From: an uncultured Lachnospiraceae bacterium
GTDB taxonomy: Bacteria > Bacillota > Clostridia > Lachnospirales > Lachnospiraceae
Assembly (NCBI GenBank): GCA_947243855.1
Contig: CAMXIK010000001.1
Location: 186,001 to 250,000 of the forward strand
Length of the DNA stretch: 64,000 nt
Direction of reading: 5' to 3'
Both the position numbers and the translations under genes were made by a program. The notes under the pieces were generated by a model. The model had not been told where the DNA came from. It saw nothing but the letters and a program-made list of their open reading frames with translations, and did no database searches. Positions within the stretch are counted from its first letter, which is position 1, and the number at the start of each line of letters is the position of its first letter. Shown here piece by piece: positions 51,148 through 58,413 of the stretch.

Positions 51148-52108
51148 GGAATTGATTCGATTTGTGCTAAGCGTGTTTTTTTTGTCTGTTTTGGTGTTTA
51201 CTCTGTCCAGAGTGGCGCCGGGGGACCCGCTTTACGCCTATTACGGGGACCGGGTAGAGAAGATGGGCACGCTGGAACAGGAGGCGGCCAGAGAAAGACT
51301 CGGCCTGCACGAGCCGATCCCCGTGCAATATGTGCGCTGGGTCAAAAATGCGGCTCACGGTGATTTTGGGATTTCTTATCAATACAAAAGGGACGTGAAG
51401 GAAGTGATTGCCGGGCGGCTTGGAAACACCTTGCTTTTAGGCGGCCTCGGCTTTGTCATCATTTTTGTTTTGGCGCTCTTACTGGGACTTTTCTGCGCGT
51501 GGCGGGAGGAGAAACGGGCGGACAAAATCGTCTGTGGGATCGGCACGCTCACAAGCTGCATTCCCGAATTTTGGCTGTCATTGCTGTTAATTTTGGTATT
51601 TTCCGTATGGCTTAAGTGGCTGCCAAGCTCCGGCGCTTATTCGATGGGAGCGGAGGGAAGCCTTGCGGACAGGGGGCGGCATCTGCTCCTGCCGCTTACG
51701 GTGGTGGTGCTTGGGCATTTGTGGTATTATGCGTATCTTGTGCGAAACAGATTGTTGGAGGAGACGCGGGCGGATTACGTGCTTTTGGCAAGGATGAAAG
51801 GGCTGTCGGGAAAACAGGTGTTGTACCGGCACTGTCTGCGAAACGCCCTGCCCTCTTATCTGAGCATGATGGCGATCGCCTTTCCTCATATTTTAGGCGG
51901 CACTTATGTGGCGGAGACGGTGTTTTCTTATCCCGGCATTGGGACGTTAGCTTATGAGAGCGCCAGATATCAGGATTACAATCTGCTGATGTTAGTCAGT
52001 CTTATGACTGGCATTTTGGTGATTTTTGGAAATATGATTGCAGAAATCCTGAACGAGCGGATTGACCCGCGAATATATCTGAAAACAGAAGCGCAGCAGA
52101 GGAGGTGA
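51119..52108 (+). CDS. ABC importer permease (NikB/DppB type)
   Basis: 330 residues from a TTG at 51119, chosen because GGAGG (51108-51112) lies 6 bases before it; the track ATG at 51080 has no ribosome site and a 68-base overlap. Six helices are expected. Diagnostic elements are RVAPGDPLYAYYG near the N-terminus, GDFGISYQYKRDVKEVIAGRLGNTLLLGG, and the EAA loop VLLARMKGLSGKQVLYRHCLRNALPSYLSMMAIAFPHILGGTYVAETVFSYPGIGTLAYESARYQDYNLLM. It pairs with the next gene. Confidence 0.9.
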   Translation: MRRSYITIIEELIRFVLSVFFLSVLVFTLSRVAPGDPLYAYYGDRVEKMGTLEQEAARERLGLHEPIPVQYVRWVKNAAHGDFGISYQYKRDVKEVIAGRLGNTLLLGGLGFVIIFVLALLLGLFCAWREEKRADKIVCGIGTLTSCIPEFWLSLLLILVFSVWLKWLPSSGAYSMGAEGSLADRGRHLLLPLTVVVLGHLWYYAYLVRNRLLEETRADYVLLARMKGLSGKQVLYRHCLRNALPSYLSMMAIAFPHILGGTYVAETVFSYPGIGTLAYESARYQDYNLLMLVSLMTGILVIFGNMIAEILNERIDPRIYLKTEAQQRR

Positions 52109-52115
52109 GGGGAGT

Positions 52116-52931
52116 TTGCAAAGAAAATTTCCTAGGTTTTCCTTGCTTCTATTGGCGATGATCCTTGCCGGCTGTCTGGCCTGCGAATGTATGATGACAA
52201 AAGATCCGGTCTATATGGATCTGGCAAACAGCAATGCTGCTCCCAGCAGGGCGTTTCTGTTCGGAACGGACGCCATGGGGCGGGATATTTTTTCGATGAT
52301 CTGGTACGGCGGCAGAATTTCGCTGCTGATTGGATTCTTGGCGACCCTTATTTCCACAGTGGCGGCGGTTCTTGTGGGAAGTATCAGCGGCTATGCGCCG
52401 TCTTGGGCGGACGGTATGATCATGAGGACGACGGATATTGTGTTAAGCATTCCCAGTCTTTTACTCACGGTTTTTTTGCAGGCGGCGATCGGCGGCGAGG
52501 GCGTTTACCGTCTGGCTGTGGTGATTGGGCTGACAAGCTGGATGAGCATGGCCAAGGTGGTGCGGACGGAGGTTTTGCAGTTAAAAAACACGGATTATGT
52601 GTTGGCGGCCCGGTGTCTGGGCGGCGGTTTTTTTCATATTCTGCGTCGTCATCTGGCGCCCAACTTTGCAGCCTCTATTTTATTTATGGTGGTGATGAAT
52701 GTGAGAAATGCCATCGTGGCGGAATCCACCTTAAGCTTTATGGGAATCGGTCTCCCCGTGGGGGTGATCTCTTGGGGGAGTATGCTTTCCCTGTCGGAAA
52801 ATGCGCTCTTATCCCGTTCATGGTGGATGATCCTGATTCCGGGCGCCTTTCTGGTGACGACTCTTTTATGCCTGACGAATCTGGGGAACTATATGAGGAA
52901 GAGCATCAATAAGCGGCATAGCAATTTATAG
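52116..52931 (+). CDS. ABC importer permease (NikC/DppC type)
   Basis: A 271-residue partner permease beginning at TTG 52116, with GAGGGGAG before it. Signature blocks: FLFGTDAMGRDIFSMIWYGGRISLLIGFLATLIS (the DppC/NikC entry motif), IMRTTDIVLSIPSLLLTVFLQAAIG, the EAA loop ADYVLAARCLGGGFFHILRRHLAPN-type sequence, and AESTLSFMGIGLPVGVISWGSML. It completes the importer after SBP, ATPase and NikB-type permease. There is no second ATPase downstream; the next gene is unrelated. Confidence 0.91.
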   Translation: MQRKFPRFSLLLLAMILAGCLACECMMTKDPVYMDLANSNAAPSRAFLFGTDAMGRDIFSMIWYGGRISLLIGFLATLISTVAAVLVGSISGYAPSWADGMIMRTTDIVLSIPSLLLTVFLQAAIGGEGVYRLAVVIGLTSWMSMAKVVRTEVLQLKNTDYVLAARCLGGGFFHILRRHLAPNFAASILFMVVMNVRNAIVAESTLSFMGIGLPVGVISWGSMLSLSENALLSRSWWMILIPGAFLVTTLLCLTNLGNYMRKSINKRHSNL

Positions 52932-52978
52932 TCGTTTTTGGGAAGAATGTTACGGTATTTGACGCGGAGGAAACACAA

Positions 52979-55369
52979 ATGAGAAGCGGAAAACGGATTG
53001 CGCTTGGCGGTATGATTCTTGTATTGTCCGCCATGACGGCGGGAAGCAGTTTTTTGGCGAAAGAAACGGAAGGGAAAGGCGAAACAGATCGTTTCTGCGG
53101 TATTTGCATCAATGAAGTATGCAGCGATTTTTTCCCGACTTCTTTTACGGAAACGCAGACGCCCAGCGATTGGATTGAATTATATAATTGCTCTGAGGAA
53201 ACGGTCAATTTGGGCGGGTATTATCTCTCGGATGACGAGGAAGACTTACATAAGTGCAGTCTGCCCGCAGTCCAGGTGCCGCCGGACAGTTACTATGTGA
53301 TCCACAGCAGATGCGATGAGACACAGGAGGGCGAGGCAAGCCTGAATTTTGGGATCGACGCGCAGGGAGAAACCTTGTATTTATCCAATCGGGAGGGCGT
53401 CATAGATGTGGTTCGTGTCCCGGAGCTTGACAGCAATACTACATGGAGCAGGATGACAGATGCGGGGAGCAGGTGGGAGCATACGCAGCAGACTTATTGT
53501 GTCTCCAATGATTCAGCCGGAGCAGTTCAAGAGAAAATAGCGGAACCAGTTTTTTCGGCGGCAGGCGGTTTTTATGCGGACGAATTTGCGCTGGAACTGG
53601 AAGCGCCGTCGGGAAGCCGGATTTATTATACGTTGGACGGGAGCGAGCCGGACAGCGAAAGTTCTTTGTATGAGGAACCGATATGGATTCGGGACGTGTC
53701 GGGGGAGCCGGACGTCTATGCGGCGAGAACCGATTTTGCGCCGTTACAGGTTTCCCGCGAGGGCGGCCCGGTGCAAAAACTTATGGTGGTACGCGCGATC
53801 GCGATAGACGCGGAGGGCAGAAAAAGCGAGGTTGTCACGAACTCCTATCTTGTGGGCGGCGAATGGAAAGAGAATTGCATGGAAATGTATACGGTTTCCC
53901 TAGTAACCGACCCGTATCATTTATTTGATTATGAGGAAGGCATTTATGTATTAGGGAAGCGGTTCGACGACTTTCTCAATGCGGGAGGCGATTTGGAGGA
54001 TGCGATACAGGCGGATGCGAACTATCGTATCAGAGGGAAAAAATCGGAACGACCGGCAAGTATCGAAGTATTTGACGAAAATGGGACGTGTGTGCTTGAC
54101 CGTGAAATCGGCATACGGATTCATGGCAGTACCACCAGAGGGTGCGTCCAAAAAAGTTTTTCCGCCTTTGCCCGTGAAATTTACGACGGGGAGAATACCA
54201 TTGATGGACTCTTCGGGGAAGGAACGAGCGTACATAAATTCTTTCTCTATACGAACAGGGAAGGCACCAAGCTGAGAGACGCTCTGGTTTCCAGAATGCT
54301 CGCCGATAGGGATATGGCCACGCAGTCCCATATATACTGCAACTTGTTTTTAGACGGGGAGTATTGGGGAATGTACCTTTTGTCGGAGGTATACGACGAA
54401 TACTATTTTGAGAATCATTATGGCATCAGCCGGGACAATATTGAAATATGCGGGGGCGCTTCGCCGCAGGATGTGGTGGATTGGTTAGAGACCGTTCCGG
54501 ACAAATCGGACGCGGCGGTATATGATCAACTGTGCCAGATGATCGACGTGCAGAGTTTTATCGAGTATTATGCGGCAATGCTGTATTTAAACGACAGCGA
54601 CTGGTTAAGTTATAATGCCAGAAGCTACCGGAGCATAGAACCCGGACCGGGAAAGAATGAAGACGGAAAATGGCGCTGGGGCGTGTGGGATGTGGAAACG
54701 ACGATGTATGATGCGCATGAGGACACCTTTCACATGGGAAATGTATCTTCATGGGAAAATGATAAGATTGCGCAGGCGTTGATGGAACATGAGGAGTTTC
54801 GGGAACGGTTCGTCGTTACCTATATGGATTTATATAATACGCTTTGGAGGGAAGAGTGTATTCTGCCCGTTGTTTCCGATATGAGGGAGGGGATCGGCAA
54901 CTCTTATGCCTCACATATGGAGCGTTTTTACGAAGGCGTAGCCATCAATGAGTATTATGACAAGCTGGTGAATTTTTTGTCGGAAAGAGACGATTATGTT
55001 TTTTCTCACGTGAAGGAAGAGTTTGCCTTGGACAAAGAACCGGTGTGGCTGGTTATTTTGTCCAATGAAGCCGGAGCGGCTTCCATCAGGGTCAACACGT
55101 CGGTAATAGACATGCCGGAGACATGGTGGCAGGGCTTGTATTTTGCGGACTATCCAGTGGAAGCGGCGGTTGACGAGGTATACGAAGGCTATGAATTTCT
55201 TGGGTGGTACACGCAGGACGGCGAGCTTTTGAGTAGCGACAAGGTTCTCAAACTAGATCTGACGGAGGAAACCAATACCGTCTGCCTCCGGTTTGCCAAA
55301 GACGAAAGGGCTACGGGGAAAACAGCGGAAGATAGAGAAACAGATCAAAAACCCCGTCTTCTGTTTTGA
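52979..55369 (+). CDS. Secreted CotH-type kinase with LTD and CHB_HEX domains
   Basis: A 796-residue multidomain surface protein. Signal/anchor at about 8-25. Lamin-tail-type domain (about 40-180): ICINEVCSDFFPTSF, SDWIELYNCSEETVNLGGYYLSDDEEDLHKC. CHB_HEX-type domain (about 190-250): FYADEFALELEAPSGSRIYYTLDGSEPDSESSL. CotH kinase-like domain (about 290-680): IRIHGSTTRGCVQKSFSAFAREIYDG with the Lys kept, FLDGEYWGMYLLSEVYDEYYFENHYG, SFIEYYAAMLYLNDSDWLSYNARSYR and WRWGVWDVETTMYD. A C-terminal tail of the internalin-repeat kind (EAAVDEVYEGYEFLGWYTQDGELLSSDK) ends it. A GGAGGA site precedes the ATG. The 3' end overlaps a convergent kinase gene. Confidence 0.88.
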   Translation: MRSGKRIALGGMILVLSAMTAGSSFLAKETEGKGETDRFCGICINEVCSDFFPTSFTETQTPSDWIELYNCSEETVNLGGYYLSDDEEDLHKCSLPAVQVPPDSYYVIHSRCDETQEGEASLNFGIDAQGETLYLSNREGVIDVVRVPELDSNTTWSRMTDAGSRWEHTQQTYCVSNDSAGAVQEKIAEPVFSAAGGFYADEFALELEAPSGSRIYYTLDGSEPDSESSLYEEPIWIRDVSGEPDVYAARTDFAPLQVSREGGPVQKLMVVRAIAIDAEGRKSEVVTNSYLVGGEWKENCMEMYTVSLVTDPYHLFDYEEGIYVLGKRFDDFLNAGGDLEDAIQADANYRIRGKKSERPASIEVFDENGTCVLDREIGIRIHGSTTRGCVQKSFSAFAREIYDGENTIDGLFGEGTSVHKFFLYTNREGTKLRDALVSRMLADRDMATQSHIYCNLFLDGEYWGMYLLSEVYDEYYFENHYGISRDNIEICGGASPQDVVDWLETVPDKSDAAVYDQLCQMIDVQSFIEYYAAMLYLNDSDWLSYNARSYRSIEPGPGKNEDGKWRWGVWDVETTMYDAHEDTFHMGNVSSWENDKIAQALMEHEEFRERFVVTYMDLYNTLWREECILPVVSDMREGIGNSYASHMERFYEGVAINEYYDKLVNFLSERDDYVFSHVKEEFALDKEPVWLVILSNEAGAASIRVNTSVIDMPETWWQGLYFADYPVEAAVDEVYEGYEFLGWYTQDGELLSSDKVLKLDLTEETNTVCLRFAKDERATGKTAEDRETDQKPRLLF

Positions 55370-56693
55370 TTTCCATATTGCCATGATATCTTTTTACGAT
55401 TTCCGACATGCTTTGCAGGCCAAGGCCATGGTTTCTCTTATCTGGCTTGGAAGTAGGAGGGAGCATGCCGCTTTCCAATTGCTTGCGGGATATGGTTTCG
55501 GCCTGCGTTGTTCCTTCTTCGGGGTAAGGGTTGCTGATTTCCAGACAAAACAGCCCTTTCCCCGCTTTGCTTTTCAAAGAAATTTCTCTTAGCGGTTCGT
55601 CCAGTTTCAGGCACGCCTCCATGGCGTTGTCCAGCGCGTTGGCGTACAGAGCGCAGAGGTCTGTTTTGTCATAGGGGAGCGGCGCGGAGATATCCGCTTC
55701 TATTTTTAGGCGGATATGGCATCGTTCCATAACGCTTTTTTTGACGGTGAGCACGGCGTTGACCGTGGAATCCCCGCAGTAAGAAAAAGACTGGGAAAGG
55801 GCGGTATTGCCGGAAAGCTCTTCGGCGTATGCCGCCCTTTTTTCTTCGGGCAGAGCGGACAAGACCTGAATGTGGTTGGCCAGATCGTGCTTTAAGCGGC
55901 GGACTTCAAAGTGCTGCTGTTCCATGGCCTCGTAGTATTTGTGGTTAATCTCTGTGAACATAGTCTGCTGTTCCAGTTTCCGCTGCCCGGCCAGAACCGA
56001 GACGCACCAGAGCAGGCTGATGATGGCGAACAGGGAGATCAAAAGCAAAATGCCATATTCTCTGTGGACGAAAATGTCAAAGGAAGAGTTATAAGGACGA
56101 AACAGGGTGGCGACAGACAAAACAATGCCAAGAGGGGTTATAGTAAGGAGAAACAGTAACCGCCACATACTGTCCGAAAGGCTATAATCTTTATCGGGTG
56201 CAAATTTTCTGGTGTAGAGGTACAAGACGAGTGCAAAAGGAAGCGTGAACAGGCTGGAGATGCTGTAGCCGTGTTCGGATTGCATTAATATCTCGTTACC
56301 GATATCGCCCCCAAAGACGATCACGCTGAATCCATTCGTCTTTGTCGGAAACAAAAGATCATGGATATAGTTGTCCCGCAAAGCGTTGAAGGAAAAGATC
56401 GTCATGGAAAACATCAGCCCGATGGTAATTCGCTGCCAGATGGAGCCTTCGCATGTAAGCAGGACGATTGCCAGAAAAACCGGAGTAGTTGCCAGAATAT
56501 TAAAGGGGTCTCCGATAAAAATGATCATGGAGGCAAGCAGAGAACAGCCGAAAAACAGCAAAAAGCGCCTCCACCTTTTTTCAGAAATTTTGATCAGGTG
56601 CGACATGGAGCGCATCATGAGCCATCCGGAAAGTAAGGTGGTGACACCATGCAGGATTTGGATGAAAGTGATTACGTTAATCTTCATTTTCAT
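55311..56693 (-). CDS. GHKL-type sensor histidine kinase (AgrC/CitA-like)
   Basis: A 460-residue membrane sensor with six or more N-terminal helices (residues 5-240, no large extracellular domain) and a GHKL kinase domain. It has a phospho-acceptor block RRLKHDLANHIQVL near residue 268, N-box NALDNAMEAC and G-box GLGLQSM. This kind of kinase pairs with LytTR regulators, and the next gene downstream of its start is one: its start codon overlaps the regulator's stop by 4 bases. The likely signal is a peptide or cell-envelope stress, by analogy. Its 3' end overlaps the plus-strand CotH gene by 59 bases. Confidence 0.93.
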   Translation of the reverse strand: MKMKINVITFIQILHGVTTLLSGWLMMRSMSHLIKISEKRWRRFLLFFGCSLLASMIIFIGDPFNILATTPVFLAIVLLTCEGSIWQRITIGLMFSMTIFSFNALRDNYIHDLLFPTKTNGFSVIVFGGDIGNEILMQSEHGYSISSLFTLPFALVLYLYTRKFAPDKDYSLSDSMWRLLFLLTITPLGIVLSVATLFRPYNSSFDIFVHREYGILLLISLFAIISLLWCVSVLAGQRKLEQQTMFTEINHKYYEAMEQQHFEVRRLKHDLANHIQVLSALPEEKRAAYAEELSGNTALSQSFSYCGDSTVNAVLTVKKSVMERCHIRLKIEADISAPLPYDKTDLCALYANALDNAMEACLKLDEPLREISLKSKAGKGLFCLEISNPYPEEGTTQAETISRKQLESGMLPPTSKPDKRNHGLGLQSMSEIVKRYHGNMEIKTEDGVFDLFLYLPLFSP

Positions 56694-57400
56694 TGACCTC
56701 CCATCATAGATCTGGCGATTTTTTGTAAAGCGGTTTCCCGGTATCTTCTGCTGCAGGGAAGTTCCCGCCCGTTTATGGCGACGGATTCGCTGCCAAGATA
56801 CGCAACGCCAGCAGGATTGATTAGATAGCGTTGGTGAATCCGCACGAAATCGGGAGAAAGCTGCTTCTCGATCTCATCCAGTCTGGCATAAAAAGAATAT
56901 TCGCCTCTGGCGGTTACCAGAGTGACCTTCCGTCTGTCCGAATAAAAATAGAGAATGTCAGAAACATGGAAACGCCAAGTGCCGTCCATATTTTTCAAGG
57001 TAAAGGTGTGGGATTCTTCCAGAGCGAATTTGGCGCGCACCCGTCCGATTAACTGCCGCAGTTTTTCCTCCATGACTGGCTTCATCAGATAATCAAACGC
57101 CTGCACAAGGTAGCCGTCAAAGACATAATCGGAATATCCGGTCACAAAGACAATCATAATCTGTTTATCAAAGGTTCTGATCTTTTCCGCGGTTTCCATG
57201 CCGTTTAAACCCTTCATTTCCACGTCCAGAAAAAGCAGGTCGATTTCACCCGGATGGTTTGCAAGCCACGAGGCGGCGTTTGTGCCCGAAGAAAATTCGT
57301 AGACGATCTCTTCCGAATCTTCAATCAGTATCTTTTCCAGTTGGAAGCGCAGGGCGTCCCTTGCGTTTATTTCATCATCACAGATTGCAATTCGCAGCAT
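56690..57400 (-). CDS. LytTR-family response regulator
   Basis: A 236-residue regulator. The receiver domain (1-120) has acidic residues CDDE and the phospho-acceptor Asp in LLFLDVEMKG, plus the Thr/Lys switch VFVTGYSDYVFDGYLVQAFDYLMKPV. The LytTR DNA-binding domain (135-232) reads HVSDILYFYSDRRKVTLVTARGEYSFYARLDEIEKQLSPDFVRIHQRYLINPAGVAYLGSESVAINGRELPCSRRYRETALQKI. It is the first gene of the minus-strand two-component operon, divergent from the BceAB-type transporter. It likely controls that transporter through the repeats in the shared control region. Confidence 0.94.
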   Translation of the reverse strand: MLRIAICDDEINARDALRFQLEKILIEDSEEIVYEFSSGTNAASWLANHPGEIDLLFLDVEMKGLNGMETAEKIRTFDKQIMIVFVTGYSDYVFDGYLVQAFDYLMKPVMEEKLRQLIGRVRAKFALEESHTFTLKNMDGTWRFHVSDILYFYSDRRKVTLVTARGEYSFYARLDEIEKQLSPDFVRIHQRYLINPAGVAYLGSESVAINGRELPCSRRYRETALQKIARSMMGGQ

Positions 57401-57458
57401 GAGAAAACTCCTTTTGATAATTACCTAGCTATAGGTTGAGTATATCATATTTTCAGGA

Positions 57459-57570
57459 GTACAGTCCTGTACTGTCATGTCAAACTTTACATTCCAGCCG
57501 TTCAAATTTTACATCTTCCGCAAAATCCCACCAAATTTTACACGCAGAAGGTCAGAAATGACAGCCGTTC
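57459..57570. promoter_or_regulatory. Control region with LytTR-type direct repeats
   Basis: Repeats CAAACTTTACA (57481) and CAAATTTTACA (57503 and 57532) start 22 and 29 bases apart; the 22-base pair fits the two-repeat sites bound by LytTR regulators. CAGCCGTTC is also repeated (57495 and 57562). A perfect inverted repeat GTACAG-TC-CTGTAC lies at 57459-57472. All are between the divergent regulator and transporter genes. Confidence 0.55.
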
Positions 57571-57587
57571 TTTTAGTGTGGAGAAAT

Positions 57588-57593
57588 TATGAT
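57588..57593 (+). promoter_or_regulatory. Transporter -10 box without a good -35
   Basis: TATGAT at 57588-57593 is a fair -10, but the -35 position (57565-57570, CCGTTC) is poor. That is expected for a promoter that needs an activator, and the second CAGCCGTTC repeat ends exactly there. Confidence 0.45.
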
Positions 57594-57630
57594 AAGTTCG
57601 TTTCAGATACATTTTAAGGAGGAAAGGATT

Positions 57631-58368
57631 ATGTTATATGTAAAGGAGCTTCACAAAACATACGAGGCAGGCAAAAACAAATATGAAGTGCTGCAGGGAA
57701 TCGACTTTCATGTGGCGCAGGGCGAGTTTGTGGCGGTCATGGGGCCGTCTGGCTCCGGCAAAACCACGCTGCTTAATTGTATTTCCTGTTACATTCCCTT
57801 TGACAAGGGAAATATCAAACTGGGCGGTATGGAACTGGCGGGCATGAATGAGGAGGAACTGGCGAGGGTTAGAAATACGAAGATCGGCTTTGTGTTTCAG
57901 GACTTTATGCTTTTGGACGGGCTGACGATCCGGGAAAATATTCTGGTGCCGCGCATCGTGCAGGGAGAGGTATCGAAGGAGGCAGAGAAGCTGGCGGATC
58001 AGCTTGCGGCCATGTTTGGGATTGGGCATATTCTGGATAAATATCCTGCAGAAATCTCCGGCGGCGAAAAACAGCGGGCGGCGGTGGCGAGAAGCCTGAT
58101 CAACAATCCGCTGATCATTCTGGCCGACGAGCCGACGGGAAATCTGGATTCTAAGTCCAGCCGGGCGGTGATCGAGACGTTTATCAATGCGAAACAGAAG
58201 ATGAACGCCACCATCTTTATGGTGACACACGACAGTTTTGCGGCGTCCTTTTGCGACAGAGTGATTCTGCTGAAAGACGGGACGGTTTACAAGCAGCTTG
58301 AAAAGTGGGAAGACCGCAGCGTATTCCAAGATCAGTTATTAGACGCAATTAAAGAGATGAGCGAGTAG
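57631..58368 (+). CDS. ABC transporter ATPase, BceA-like
   Basis: 245 residues from ATG 57631, with AAGGAGG before it; the track start at 57589 is in the control region. Walker A GPSGSGKTTL, Q-loop FVFQDFMLLDGLTIRENILVP, signature SGGEKQRAAVARS, Walker B IILADEPTGNLDSKSS and H-loop VTHDSFAASFCDR. This is the typical BceA/YxdL sequence, which works with one 10-helix permease to detect and release antimicrobial peptides from their lipid II cycle targets. The permease follows 45 bases later. Confidence 0.94.
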   Translation: MLYVKELHKTYEAGKNKYEVLQGIDFHVAQGEFVAVMGPSGSGKTTLLNCISCYIPFDKGNIKLGGMELAGMNEEELARVRNTKIGFVFQDFMLLDGLTIRENILVPRIVQGEVSKEAEKLADQLAAMFGIGHILDKYPAEISGGEKQRAAVARSLINNPLIILADEPTGNLDSKSSRAVIETFINAKQKMNATIFMVTHDSFAASFCDRVILLKDGTVYKQLEKWEDRSVFQDQLLDAIKEMSE

Positions 58369-58413
58369 CGGGCATTTTCTGCATATGTGGTAAGATGGAC
58401 AGGAGGAAATAGA

